From the NCBI GenBank assembly GCA_023105745.1, contig JALGQZ010000019.1, positions 1 to 64,000 of the forward strand: a stretch of DNA of 64,000 nucleotides, written 5' to 3'. This document shows, one piece after another, positions 48,100 through 60,849 of the stretch. The position numbers and the translations under genes are program-made. Numbering within the stretch: position 1 is the stretch's first letter; each line of letters starts with the position of its first letter. This DNA is from Austropuccinia psidii (lineage: Eukaryota > Basidiomycota > Pucciniomycetes > Pucciniales > Sphaerophragmiaceae). The notes below the pieces were generated by a model. That model had not been told where the DNA came from. It worked only from the letters and a program-made list of their open reading frames with translations, and ran no database searches.

Positions 48100-48620
48100 T
48101 ACTTAACCCAAAAAAATCTCAAAATTATGTGATTATGGGTTTTGATTATAAATATTCTCCCCCTTCTTTTATATAGAGGATTATTTAGATTCTCCATTAA
48201 TTATTTAATAGCTTTGGCCATTCGGAAAAATTGCTCAAAATCAAAAAAACACCATTTTTTGGGCCTTTACCTGTCCCACATAAACAGATTCTCAGAATTA
48301 TGGGCTCCTTGTTTTTGACTCTAAATATGCTTCCCTTAATTTTTTAAAAAAATTAATTATGGAATATTTGTAATCAATTTTTTAATAAAATTGACCATTT
48401 GGCCAAATTGGCCAAAATTGAAAAAAACGAAAGTTTTTGGGCCTCCACACAGCTTATCCCACCCAAAGAATTTTCCCAAAATTATGTGCTTATTGCTTTG
48501 AATTCTCAATATTCTCCCCTTTCATTTTGAAAAAAATATGGAAATTCATAAGTGGGAATATTTTTAATTAATTTTTTCTAAAAAAAGGCCTATTGTGAGA
48601 AGTTTGGGAAAAAATTGGGG
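48100..48620 (+). repeat. Three ~170-bp tandem units at the MULE-2 3' end
   Basis: Three diverged units each run from a CCCA-rich start through AAAATTATG and ATATTCTCCCC (or variants) to TTTTTGGGCC. Unit boundaries fall near 48265 and 48440. A related single unit lies at 40830-41150. Confidence 0.6.
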
Positions 48621-48800
48621 ATCTGTACATCCCATTTCAAAAAGAAAATGGAAATAAATTAAAAAATTCTTCAAAACTAAGCCTCAGGAATCTTTTAAAA
48701 AAATAGGTCACTTACATTTTTTGCCCATAAATTGGTAAAAACACATAAGGGCTTAAATGTATTTATTAAAAGCTTACTGGCTTTTACCAGAATATTTTCA

Positions 48801-49806
48801 TAAGTTTATTTGCCATTTTTTTCTCAAAAAAAATATTTTTCCCTTTCATTTTTGGTTATAAATATTCATATTTGAAATTTTTGAATTTCTTGAATATTAA
48901 TTTTAGGAAATTACTTCCACATGTTCATTACTAACATGGCTCCTTGTTATCTGTTTTATTATTATAATAAGATAAGGAGAATAACTTGATTTGATTATTC
49001 ATACCTAAAAATGCCTTATGATAAAATATGATTCATTTACTTTTTGAATAATTTGTATGAATTTGGACTTGAATTTTTTCATCCAGCTTTATTGATTGGG
49101 AAATTCATGAAAACTCAAATATTAAGAAAAATAAAGTTCAAATTTCAGCTTATTTTCATTATGTGTTAAATATTTGGTGAAAGATGAATTTAAGGGGTTT
49201 CTTTTATTTCTCAAATGTGAAGTTACGTAATTCCTCAAAAAGAGAAGAAAGAACGAATCATTAAATATAAATATAATTTAATATAGAAAATATAAAGAAA
49301 TAGATTATATTTGAATAAACTTTGAATGACTATATACTACAGTAGCTTTTCTGATAGTTAATATGATTAACTCAGAAGAGGATAAATTTAAAATTCAAGA
49401 TTTATATTCAATATATTAACAGATCAAAACAAAAGCTTAATATAAGATTAAAAACTAAAAAGAACAAGGTTCAAATTATTTAATATCATTATTTATATAA
49501 TAAGGGGTATAAAAACTATTAAAATAAGCAGTTTATCAAAACTTATTGATTTTGTAAAATCTTCCTTTGATAAGGAATGAATTATTACTATTAACTTTTT
49601 GGTTTTATTTTAAAAGGAGATATTGAAACGACACAAAAAAACATTAAATTAAATTATTTCTTTGAATTGATCCCTCTTCTGACCTTACCCTGAGCACAAA
49701 ACAGACATTTATTTTTGTGATTTCTCTCCTGATATTAGAATATTGGTATCAAAAAATATTATGAGTCAAAAGAAATCTATAGTATTCAGCCTAAAATGGA
49801 CTCATT
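48801..49806. other. Spacer, nothing recognised
   Basis: A+T-rich, no ORF of note. The ATT at 49804-49806 precedes the Harbinger-3 terminus. Confidence 0.5.
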
Positions 49807-50174
49807 AGGGAGTCACAAGCCTACCAAATCCCACATTTTAAATCATGAATTATTTTTTCTCGAACTACTGCATTTAATTTGTAAGGGCTTTATAAATCCC
49901 ACACCAAAATGGTTATGGAAGTTGAGGTACCAAAAACATGGGATCTTAAGTACCAAATCCCATGTATCGATTCCCAAATCCTTCATTTATTTTTCTAATT
50001 TCGCTATACAACTTTCTTAAATAAGTAAGTTTGATGTTTTTGAATACATTTTCCAAGCTATTATGAAATTTCCATTTCTCATTATATTAAAAAATCACTT
50101 CTATACACCTTTCCTTCTCTTCATTGAGATAAAGTTCCCAGGAAACAACTCGAAAAGAGCTCTTTGAGGATCTA

Positions 50175-51264
50175 ATGGCAATAAATCATGTTCAGGAGTT
50201 TGAAGATGAGACAGACTTGGAAATTGAAGAAAACATCCATTTCCTACATGCACTTTATGAAAGAAGATATATCAGGCCCCGAAAATTCAATCTAGAATCA
50301 TACATCTATACATCAAACAACTTAACAAGCTTAACGCCTGAGAAATTTGGACAATTAGGCTGTATGACTCACATATGTTTTGGAGGATCAGTTCAAATAA
50401 TTTAGGATTATCCAATATTTCACAATTACTGAAAATTCAAACAATATTACATCTCAATTCAGTTAGCCATTGATTTATCATGATTGGTTTGAAATGTTAA
50501 TGGTGCATTATTGGTAAATATCAAAATTATTTTTGGGGTTATTCAGGTGGAAATTTTAGCATAAACTGATTATATCATTTTATGATGAATAAAGCTCAAA
50601 CAAAATTCATCATGGTCAGGTTCCAATGAAAGATCTGAATCCTAATGTTTCATGCAATGATAAGGGCTCCCCGGATGAATTGGATTTATATATGGGAGTT
50701 TGATAGCCTTATCATAGAGGCGAGCCAAAGATGGTGAAGTGTATTTTAATCAAAAGAAGGTGTGTCATTCACAACTTTAATGAGAAGAGCAGAGATTTAT
50801 GTTTATAAATGTATTTGAACATTATAATATATAATGAATGTCACTCAAGCCTTCTTTCAACATAAAAAACAGTTTGTGCCATTTAATGTTGGCTTTACTG
50901 GATCTTTACATGACCCAAATGTGTACCACCATATGAAAATTACAGGATCTCCGAATATTTTCATTCAAAAAAATAAATAATTTCTCTCTGATTCTGCTTA
51001 TTCTATCTTTAAATGTATTTCAACAGAATATAAAGTAGATATAGCTCATGAAGATGAAAACCAAAAGTTTACCTTTGTCTTCCAAGATCAAGAGTTCAAA
51101 TTGGGAATGCAATTGGTATCTTGAAGGGAAGATGGTCTTCCCTTAGGGAAATTTGTAATAATCAGGAGGCTCAGTGGTTTTTCAATTGTGTAGTTTCCTG
51201 TGGGATTATAAATAATTCCTGTGCACAAATGTTTGGTAAGTGGGAAGATTTGTTCAATGATTAA
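50175..51264 (+). pseudogene. ALP1-like DDE transposase of Harbinger-3
   Basis: An N-terminal part (ATG 50175) reads EIEENIHFLHALYERRYIRP and KFGQLGCMTHICFGGSVQII, followed by many stops. The catalytic segments read IGFIYGSLIALS (first Asp replaced by Tyr, codon 50691-50693), VGFTGSLHDPNVYHHMKI (second Asp present), LSDSAYSIF and RVQIGNAIGILKGRWSSLR. The third acidic residue is replaced by Gly (codon 51103-51105). Two of three catalytic residues are therefore gone. Confidence 0.82.
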
Positions 51265-51669
51265 GATCCACCTGGGCTACAGAATACCAACAAAGATGGT
51301 AATTTGGGAGAAAATTTGAATATTAAGAAGCGGGTAAATTCTTTTTAATAACAATTGTTTAACTCAAAATATCTGTAATCATCAGCTTGATAAAAAAGAT
51401 TGAATAATGTTTTATATTTATTCTTTGTGCATGTGATCTGATACATATTAGAATTTGGAGTGTAACTAACAGAATTTTCAGTAAAATACTTTTTTCCATC
51501 AGTTTTATATTTTTCAGGTTTGAAAGAAATTTTAACATAAATTTGAGTGAGAATAGAAAATAGTATCAATGAAAACTATTTAAAAAATTTCTTCTTATTA
51601 AGTGTATATAAATATTGTTGAGCTTGATTTTCTTGATCAATTATTTTTGGAAAATATTCAGGTGAGAAC

Positions 51670-52860
51670 TTGAGAAATTAATTACCAACCTCAAAAATTT
51701 GGTGTTTACTTTGAAATGAGTAACTAAAATAATTTTTGGAGCTATTTTCAATTATCTCATTTGATGTAATATTAAGGAATTCCAGAGTTTGAGAAATATA
51801 ATTCCATTCTGATACCAGGGAAGTGTAGGCCATTTCCAAAAGGTTGGAAAGGAGTTTTCATTGGTATGAAATATTCCATAAGTCCAAGGATTTAATTTTT
51901 TTAATCATCATTAATCCTATTATGAAATTCATTTTTGCTAATTATAAAATTTGAAAAAGATTTGGATTCCTTTTTTTATTCCATTTTGTTTGAGTAAAAT
52001 TTAAAGTTTTTGCTTGATTAATTAGATCAGAATTATCTTTAAAGGCTAGTTTTGAAATTGATTGGATTCTTGAGTTAATAATTTAATCACATATTTTGAG
52101 GCTATTTAATGAATTAATATCTTATGGATTTCTTTTAGGGTTACTCCTGAGTGTCTTGCATATGTACCTTCTGATTTTCCAGAGTAGTATACTTCCCTAA
52201 AACCAATTACCCTAATGATTTCACAAAGGGTATTTTTGTTATCACTAATATCTTGCCTATTACTTGCTAGTTTATTGAGTAAAATGATGAGATTTTTTAG
52301 TTTTGAAAATGTGGAGGAATTATTATTCAACGAATTTATTTGATAAATAAGAGTGGGTAATTATTCAGGAATGTTTTCATCAATGATAATATATGGATGA
52401 TGATAAGGATTCACTGGCAGTATTCTTAGCCAAGAGCGATGTTCTTTTTTATTTGTAGATTGATAACTGAATAATTAATCGTTTGTTTGTTCAATTTTGA
52501 ACAGATCTTTCCGATTTAATCTCTTTTTTCTTGATTAATAATATCCTTTGTCTTTTAATTTAGGGGTATGATGATGTTGAATATGAATTTATGTTAGAAT
52601 CATAATGATATCTTTGATTATAGACTGAAATATCTTTCAGAACCATGCTATCATTATATTTATATATATTTTCAATTTGTTTTGTATTGGAAAGAGATAA
52701 TCCAAATTAATCATGATTTTCATGGACTAACATTGGTTTTGGAAGAACCATGCCATAATATAAATCATTTATAGTATGAGAATGATACAGAAAAGGAGTA
52801 GAGGGAGAATGATGTGATTATATTTTGAATTTAACTAATTATTTATTTGATTAAAAGACC
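51670..52860 (-). pseudogene. Harbinger ORF2, unknown function (copy 3)
   Basis: Minus-strand counterpart of 17146-18495. The best block (52106-52330) contains LLNKLASNRQDISDNKN and KSEGTYARHSGVTLKE, matching QNQQEIKTNKK and KSAGVYSRKLGLTPHQ in copy 1. Further downstream LNFTQTKWNKK and FSYSFQSKHQIFEVGN match PNFSQLEWTSA and FGYPFQINHKLFNVGD. Upstream (52560-52860) is similar to 59170-59460 of Harbinger-2. Frames are broken throughout. Confidence 0.65.
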
Positions 52861-54539
52861 CAATACAAATAATCCACCCTTACAAAAAAAGAAAAGAATT
52901 AGCATTAGTTGATAGTAAGAGGTAATTACAGAACAGAACAGAGAAAGAAAACCAAAAAATTTCATGATTATTAAAAAAATTCACAATAAATTTTAAAAGA
53001 ATTAGAACATAAATTCAGAAACAATTAGCAAATTGTTTTGAAGAGGTTGGTGAGGGTTCTGCGTGGTTTTGTAGGAGGAGATGGTGATTATTTTGCAGGG
53101 CTAGAAGGTGGGCTAGTGAAGGATGACTGGCAGATTAAAATTTGGAAACGGCTATAATATAAAGAATAACAATCAAGAGATAAATATTGATAATTTTCGT
53201 GATGTTAAGCAGAAATAATAAGCACCTATGAAAGAAAAAAATAGATAAGTAGTATTAAATGATGTGATAATTAATGTTAAATATCTGAATAAATTTGAAG
53301 ATTGTTGAGAAGATCTGAAAGAAAAAAAAGTGGAATGAGTTTCAGCAGGAATAAGAAGAAGTGTAAAAAGAGATACCTAAAAAAAGAGAATTAAATTTAA
53401 TTAAGTGAAGTAGTTAATTTTGGATTGAGAGAGTTCAGAAAAAGAATATAAATTACAAAAATTGGTGTTGAAATTGAAAAAAAAATGATAAATATTCATA
53501 AAATAATAATCAGTTGAATATTTGGAAACACATAAAAAACAAACCAAAACAATTTTTTTGAATTTCGAAACAAAAAGAACTAGCTTTGTGTTAAAAACTT
53601 TGAAAAACGAAAAATATTCAACAAATAATTCTGTTTGAATTTAACAATATCGAATTTCAAAAAAGGTAAAAAAAGCTGTTTTGTATTAATTAGATTAAAA
53701 TCCTTCAAAAAAAACTATAAATTAAGTATGTGTTAAATTTTTGGAAGAAAAAAATTAACAAAGAATTAATGCTTTTTTATTTAAAAAATAATTAAATTAA
53801 CAAATTAAACATAAATCAAGTCTATAATTGTAGAAAAAGAAAAACAAATACAAAAGGATAAACATTTGTGGTTTCGAAAATTCATTTGTGTTGAAATGTT
53901 GAATGCGAATTTTCAACAAAAAAAATAATCCTTTGTAATTTAACGATGGTTCTTTTAAAGAAAAATAAATAAGCTGATGATGGATTATAGAAAAAGGGTA
54001 ACAAAGACAAAAAAAATATATGCAATTTTAAATAAACACCAAAGGAAGATCTATGGGAATTAAAAAAATTAAATTAAGTTTGTATTGATTTTTTGAGAGA
54101 AAGAAAAAAATTCTTCCCATGTTTTTTTTTAAAAAAAATAACTAAAAAACATTAGCAAATACAAAAAAAAAAACGCTCTTTCGGATTTTCTAAAAATTGG
54201 TTTGAAATAGAATGAAATTGATTTTGTATGAAATTTTTGAAAGGATGGTGCAACACAAGATTCTTTTCGAATTTATAAAATAGCTGAAAGTGAAATTCCT
54301 TTAGCTTTTCACCTTGAGAGTTATCATACACATAATTTTTTTGTGATTTTCTCTTGCATTTTAGTGTAATTTCTCTTTTATTTCATTTTTATTAGAAGCA
54401 ATTTCAGGGGTGCATTTTAGCTAAAATACGTTTATTAAATGAAAATAACATCAGATATGGGCTGCAATCAGCCAAAAACAGACCATAATCACACTGTTCC
54501 TTTATAAAAAATGAACACTTATTCATTAAAGGAAAAACA

Positions 54540-55310
54540 ATTTCAACTTCTGACAAGGGCGTGGTTGAGCTGAACATGGCTATTGTAAGGTCATTACATT
54601 TCTGGATTTCTTTTGAATAAGTTGTAGTTTTCCCCTTTTCTTTTTACTTATTCTCTTGAATATCCACCTGGCATTGTAGTTTCTTCGCCTGAAAAATATT
54701 ATTGTCCCTTTTTATCTCCCTTTAAAGATCTGATTCCATCTCCTTCAATACTTTTTGCTGTTCCAACTTCTTTATTTCACTTTTTTTTTGATCAGTCCAT
54801 TTCTTCCTATCTCATTCTAAATGTCTGCTTTGATTTAATTCATGTGCTTCAAAAATTAAATGAGAATTTTGATTTGCAAAAAGAAAGAAAATTTGCATGC
54901 CATTTTGCCATATTTCTGATGAGTGTGTTGAGGAAGGTGAAAATACACTTACTATTTTTTTCATCCACCACTATTCTCATTTTGGTTGATATTGGAAGGC
55001 CTTTTATTACTTTCAATTGTGTTAGTAAGAGGCCTCTTATTACTTTCAATTGTGTCAGTCAGGGGCCTTTTATGACTTTCAATTGGGTCTGTGTTGGAGT
55101 TCTTGTGATAGCTGATTTCAAATAAGTATACTAATAATAAGATAAAGCTAATCTAAAAAAAAATAGAACTCTAATTCTGATAAGCCAGATTTGAAACTTC
55201 TACTGTATCATGACTGTCATTGGGGCCCTCATTATCTTCAATTGGTAGATATTCATGAAAATCTGTTATTGATTAATAAATATACAGAAAGAAATTTAAA
55301 CTTGAAATAA
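54540..55310 (-). pseudogene. SANT-like gene of Harbinger-3, 3' part
   Basis: On the minus strand the sequence matches the downstream half of the Harbinger-2 gene (56200-56900): a Glu/Lys/Gln-rich, probably coiled-coil C-terminus, preceded by TFTFLNTLIRNMAKWHA and by three 33-bp coding repeats (54998-55093, consensus RPLTNTIESNK). The 5' exon with the LFG.KP..TP block is absent here. Confidence 0.65.
54998..55093. repeat. Three 33-bp coding repeats
   Basis: Units begin GGCCTTTTATTACTTTCAAT or close variants and repeat exactly every 33 bp (11 codons). A more diverged set of three lies at the matching place in Harbinger-2 (about 56355-56455), so the repeat predates the split of the two copies. 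Confidence 0.85.
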
Positions 55311-55611
55311 TGTGTGATTTTTGACAAAATGCACCTTCAAAAAATGCGGTCTTTTTGAACAAATTATGACATTTTCTCAGCTGAGTGTCCCATGATTTTT
55401 AGTCATCCAAAATAAACGCAGTTTTTTCATTTAAGACCTAATCCTATTTTTTTCCGATCCTTTCATTCATCTTCAATCTGTTATCTTCACAATCATTGCA
55501 CAGAACTCAATCAAATCTCATTTTCAAGCCATATTATAGTCAAATTATCTCTCATTTTTCTTTATCTATTATAATCTAGTTAGGGTTTTTCTTAACAACA
55601 ATACTTTTGAG

Positions 55612-56925
55612 ATGCCACATCCAAAATCTCACCATATTAATCAATCTCACAAATTGAACTCATCTCATTCAAACCCTTCTGGGAATCTAGCTCAGGCTTA
55701 TTATATCTGCATAATTAATTGGTTGAAGAAGAAATCTAATTACAATGCATGTTTTGGCACCAGTGGAACCACTAATATTTGAAGGCCTCCTTCAAGGGAA
55801 CAAAATGGGTTCCAAATGATGGCTTTTGAGTTCAGTAAGAAGTCATTCAACCAGTGGAATCCTACAGAAGAAAGTATTAGAGACTGGTGTAGAATATTTA
55901 AGAGAAAATACACACTTTCAGAGAAATTTGAAAATTGTATGGGAGTTGGAATCACTGAATATTATGAGAAAAGGTGTATCAAGAAAATTTACAACAAGTT
56001 AGAAATAATGTGCTTATGTTTTAATGATATGGATTCATTGTTTGGTTATAAGCCAAGCATTACCCCAATGACTAATTGTGATTTTCAAGAGGATTATTGA
56101 TTTATTAATGATAATGAGAGAAAATATCCAAACATGGAGGTAAGTCCAAATATTTATATTTATTAGTTGATACCAGATTTCAATTCATCTATCCAAATTG
56201 AAAATAGTGAGGGCCCCGATGACATTCATAATACAGAGGATGTTTTAAGTATGTATGATAAGAATTTGAGTTTCATTTTTTTCAATACCACTTTTATGTT
56301 ATGATTAGTATACTTATTTGAAATGAAATAGCACAAAAAACTCCAATACATACCCAATTTAAAGTCATAGAAGGCCGCTGAATGGCAAAATTTAAATTAA
56401 TAAGAGGCCTCTGACTGACACTATTTAAATTCCTAAAAGGACTTCCAATATCAACCTCAATGAGTATAGTGGCTTATGGAAAAAAAGATGAAGTTTATTC
56501 TCACCTTCCTACACACACTCATTATAAATCTGGAAAAATGGTATGATTTTTTTTTCCTTCTTGAATACAAAATTCTGATTTACTTTTTGAAGAACAAGAA
56601 TTAAATGAAAGAAGAGATTTTTAATGAGATAGGAAGAAATGTACTGACCAAAAAAATTTGAAATCAAGAATTTGGAACAGTAAAGCTTATTGAAGGAGAT
56701 GCAATTGGACTTTTAACGGGAGAAAAAAAGGACGATCAAATTTTTCAGAGTGAATTACAACACCAGATGGATTTTTAAGAGCATAATGAAAAAATAAAGT
56801 ATAAGTTATAAAAAGAAAAGTTTAAAACTGAAAGGAAACCAGTAACAGAATTACCTTACAATAGCCATGTTAAGCTCAATCAGGCCATTTTTGGAAATGG
56901 AAAGAATCTTTTCTTTAATTAATAA
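55612..56925 (+). pseudogene. SANT/Myb-like gene of Harbinger-2
   Basis: The most readable copy of this gene. From ATG 55612 the frame reads CIINWLKKKSNYNACFGTSG, and after one stop continues from 55816 with WNPTEESIRDWCRIFKRKYT, ENCMGVGITEYYEKRCIKKI and CFNDMDSLFGYKPSITP. A Trp-rich helical region plus the LFG.KP..TP block is the pattern of the DNA-binding partner in fungal PIF/Harbinger elements. A donor GAG^gtaagt near 56142 matches the Harbinger-1 exon end. Downstream are three diverged 33-bp repeats and a coiled-coil-like tail with stops. The end is approximate. Confidence 0.72.
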
Positions 56926-59162
56926 GTAGTAATTTTCTATTAAGTAACAGTGTGAATATGGTCTGCTTCTGGCTTATTGTAGCCAATTTATGAGGCTATT
57001 GTAATTTCATTGATGTATTTTAAGCTCAAGTGCAAATTATTGGTAATGATAATTTTGAAACAAATGTAATTTTTCACATCTTTTTGGTGATCATTGAATT
57101 AGAGGAGTTAACTAAAACATCCCTTCATTTTTGTGGGGTTTTTTATATTTCAATTTAAGCAAGGGGTTGTATTACAATTTTTTGTTAAATGAAAAAAATG
57201 ATTGCCTGTTTATTTCAGAAATAAAAAAATATTCTTTGAAGAAAATAAACCTAAAATTATTTGTAATAAAAATAAAATACATGTGAAACTTCCAAAAGAA
57301 TTCTTTTTATGACAATTTCTGAGGTGAAAGTTGAAGTATTTTGATTTTCAGTTATTTAATAAATTCGAAAATTATTTTGTGTTTAATTTTTTTTTCTTTC
57401 TGTATTTCAAAACATTCTTTGTTTCAAAATTTCAACACAAAATTTATGTGTGTGTCTTTCACATCAATTTTTCTAACATACAAAATATTGCTGTGTTGGA
57501 TTTGCGCTTTTTAACATAAGATTCAGCAGAAACTTAGGAAATTCTTCTCAATTATTTTTCTTAAATAAGTGAGGATTATATATAGAACTATTCTTTCCTT
57601 GAGAATTTCCCACAAACTAAAGCTTATTATGTTCAGAAAATACAAAAGATATTTTCCTTCAACTTTTTTATATTTGTGTTAAATAAAAAACACTTATTTG
57701 TTTATTTCTTTTTTCCTTCAAAAGATAAATACAAAATTAATTTAATTATTTTCTTTTGAAATTATTTGAAATACAATAGATCTTTCTTTTGTATTTGCTC
57801 CTATTTTTCTATAATAAATCATAGATTTATTTATTTTTGTTTAAAAGAATATTTTCCAAATTAAAAGGAATTATTATTTTGTTGAGGTTTTTCATTAAAC
57901 AATTAAACACAAATAAATTTCTATTAAATCCAATAAATAATCCTTTTGTTTTTTTTCTCTTTCTATAATGAAAAAACTCATTTATTTGTAGTTTTCTAAT
58001 TCAATTATTTTTAATTAAAAAAGAATTACGTGTCTTTTGATTTTTTGATTCCAAAAATTTAACCCAATCTTAATGCCTAATTTTCTTAAAGAGTTTTTTA
58101 AAGATTAATAAAACACAATTTTATTTTATTTTATTGAAAAACAATATTGTTAACTTAAAAAGGAATTATGTGTTGAATTTTTTTCTTTTCCCAAGTTTCG
58201 ATGTAAATTTAGTTTTGGTTTTTTTGTAAAAATTAGAAAAAAAAAGGTTGGTTATGGATTTTTATGAAAATTCAACTTATCTTTTATTTGATTAATCTAT
58301 TTTTTTTTGATTTAAAAACCATTTTCTCCTATTGCAATTCTTTTCCTCAAATATATCAATAAAAAATTAACTACCCATTTTACTTCAAATTTATTATTTT
58401 TTAGGTATTGTTTTCTAAAATCTTCTTATATATGTTCAAACTAATCTCACATTTATTTTTTATTTCAAATATTACTTTTAGATATCCTCAAAAATCTTCT
58501 AGTTTATTCAGGTATTTAATATTACTTTCACACCATTATATCATCCTTATTTTTGCTTTATTAGGTGATTATTATAGGTTCTTACTATCAAAAACCTGAT
58601 TCATGTTTTCATTTTTATTTATATCCTGCCTACCATGTCAATTAATCCAGTAATAACCAACTATCCCACCTTCTAACCCTGAAAACTAATCTCCATCCAC
58701 CTCTACAAAACCACCCAGACCCCTCACAAACCTCTCCAAATTTCTAAGCAATTTTTTTAAAATGATTGGCTAATAATTTTAAAATTGATCGCCATTCATT
58801 TTGAGAAAGATTTCCAATAATTTTCAAAAAAATCCCAAATTGTTTCAAGATTTCTTTCAAAAATATTACAATTTTTTTTGAAAAGAATTTCTGTTTGTTT
58901 TAAGAATGAGCGGAAACTGTTTTGAAAGGCTTTCTAAACCTTTTCCACAAGTTTTCAACCATTACTCATCATTACCCTCCCCTATTATTAGCTCTTGTAA
59001 TCAGAAAAAGATAATGATTTCAATTATAGTTTTTTTTATTTGTTTTGTCCTATCATTGCCTGCTAGTATTAACCAATATTTTTTGTATTGTTTTCTAGGA
59101 GTGGGTTATTTCAATTTAATTTTTCAATTAAGTAAATAATGTTCCCATCACTTCCATCATAA
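56926..59162. other. Spacer inside Harbinger-2
   Basis: A+T-rich sequence between the SANT-like gene and ORF2. Part of it (58610-58750) is an inverted copy of 53020-53150 in Harbinger-3 (shared GGTTTTGTAG and AGAAGGTGGG on one strand), so the spacer belongs to the element. I see no independent gene. The ORFs at 57331, 58408 and 58906 are A+T-rich by-products or unassigned. Confidence 0.55.
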
Positions 59163-60410
59163 TTGGAATTCAAAATATTATTGCATCATCTCCCCTCTAC
59201 TCTTTTTCTGAATATTTCCAATACTCTGAAGGACTTTTATGATGGCATGATTCTTTCAAAAACAATGTTAGTCCGTAATGAAGTCCTTAAAGATCATGAC
59301 TTATTTGGAGTATCTTCTTCCAATACAAAACAAATTAATCATATTAACAAATCTGATTATGGCATGGTTCCGAAAAAAACAATGTTAATCAATCATACAA
59401 GATATTTCAATCATTCCAACATAAATTCATCTTCAAAATAGTCATACCCCTCAATTACAAGAAAACAAAGAATATTAACTAGGAAAAAGAAGATATTCAC
59501 TTAAACAGATTGGTTCCAAAATAAACAAAAAAAATTAACCATTCATTTATCAATCTGCAGCCCAAAAACATTCTTTTCTAAGACTACCACCATTGAATCA
59601 TCATCATCCATATATCATTGATGAAAAAACTCCTGAAATATTAACTATTCCTATTTATCAAATAAATTAATTCCATAAGACTTCCTACATATCTTTAACA
59701 CTACAAAATATTATTATTTTACTCAATAAACTAGAAATTAATAGACAAGATATTAGCGATCATGAAAGTCTCCTTGGTGGAAGCATTAGAGGCATCAAAT
59801 TCAGGGAAGTCTCTAACTCTGTAAAATCAGAAGCTATATATGCAAGAGGATCAGCATTAGCTATAAAATAAATCCAGAAAAAATTAATTCATGGAATAGA
59901 CTCACAAACTTTGATGAATTTCTTAAGTCAAGAATCCAATTCCTTTCAAAATTGGCATTTAAATATAATTGTGATCAAATTAATTAAGCAAGGCTCCTAA
60001 ATTTTACTCAAGCAAAGTTAAATGACAAGAAGGAATTCAAATATTTTTTGAATTTTATCATTACCAAAAAATGGATTTCATAATAAGATTAATGTTGATG
60101 AAGACAATTTCAATCTTTGGACCTATGTAATACTTTCATTTATTCAAAAAGAATATTTCATACGAATTCCACATCCTTTTATCCATCTGGACATGAGCTA
60201 CACTACCCTGTTATCAAAATGGAATCAGATTTCTAAAAATAACCTGCAATTATAGAATACCTTTGGAAAACTTCCACAATATTGAATTACACCACAAGAC
60301 CATCCAATAAAATAATTAAACATAACTCTATAGCTTATTTCAGCTGTTTATTTAAGATTAATGAAGAGATTTTCAATTTTGGTAATAACTCTCTCTAATT
60401 ATAACCTGAA
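59163..60410 (+). pseudogene. Harbinger ORF2, unknown function (copy 2)
   Basis: The N-terminal part (59163-59441) has a repeated motif (ILSKTMLVRNE and VPKKTMLINHT), comparable in position to the DVIVRTKP repeats of copy 1. At about 59730-59870 the frame reads NKLEINRQDISDHESLLGGS, then IKFREVSNSVKSEAIYARGS, matching copies 1 and 3. At about 60000-60390 LNFTQAKLNDKKEFKYFLNF and later LWTYV match copy 1. Several stops and frameshifts occur. No known domain. Confidence 0.65.
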
Positions 60411-60849
60411 GAAATTAAAAAAACACATTTGATCAAGAAATTCAAACTCAAAAATATATACATAGAGTTAAGAAAAATAAGCTTTGTAAAATGATTTCAT
60501 CGATATTCTTTTTTATTTGTACTCGTATTTATATACTAATATTAATGTTATAATTCCTTTTAAATTTTTTTAAGTTTTTTAAACCTGGAAAATATAAAAC
60601 TAATGGAAAAAAATCTTGTTCTTACAATTATTTTAACTTTGCTCTAAATTTTAATCTGTATTAGATTACATGCATTAAGACCAGATATAAAAAATGCTTC
60701 ACTCTTTGTGATTTATTTAATCATTACAGCTATTTTGAGTCAAACCATTGTAATTTAAAATGCTTCACCCACTCCCTCATATTTAAACTTTATCCCATCT
60801 TAAGATTTTGGTTAATATTCTGTAGCTTGAGTTGATCTTCATCATGAAA

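Larger units (their letters stand above)
44480..48800 (+). mobile_element. MULE-2, decayed Mutator-like DNA transposon with OTU region
   Basis: A plus-strand relative of MULE-1. Its leader (44480-44985) matches the MULE-1 leader and the transposase remnant follows. It then adds an AT-hook, an OTU-like region, a tail of roughly 170-bp repeats (48100-48620), and a right terminal motif at 48715-48790 (ATAAATTGGTAAAAACACAT). The left terminus is poorly preserved (ATAAGGGCTTTGGTAAACCC near 44482). Confidence 0.78.
49807..55400. mobile_element. Harbinger-3, PIF/Harbinger element in inverted orientation
   Basis: The left end starts AGGGAGTCACAAGCCTACCA, matching the transposase-side terminus of Harbinger-1, again preceded by ATT, and subterminal motifs (GGTACCAAA, TACCAAATCCCATG) also match. 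Gene order is the mirror of Harbinger-1: transposase (+), ORF2 (-), SANT-like gene (-). The 5' exon of the SANT-like gene is not found beyond about 55310, and the right terminus is not visible, so the right limit is approximate. Confidence 0.8.
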
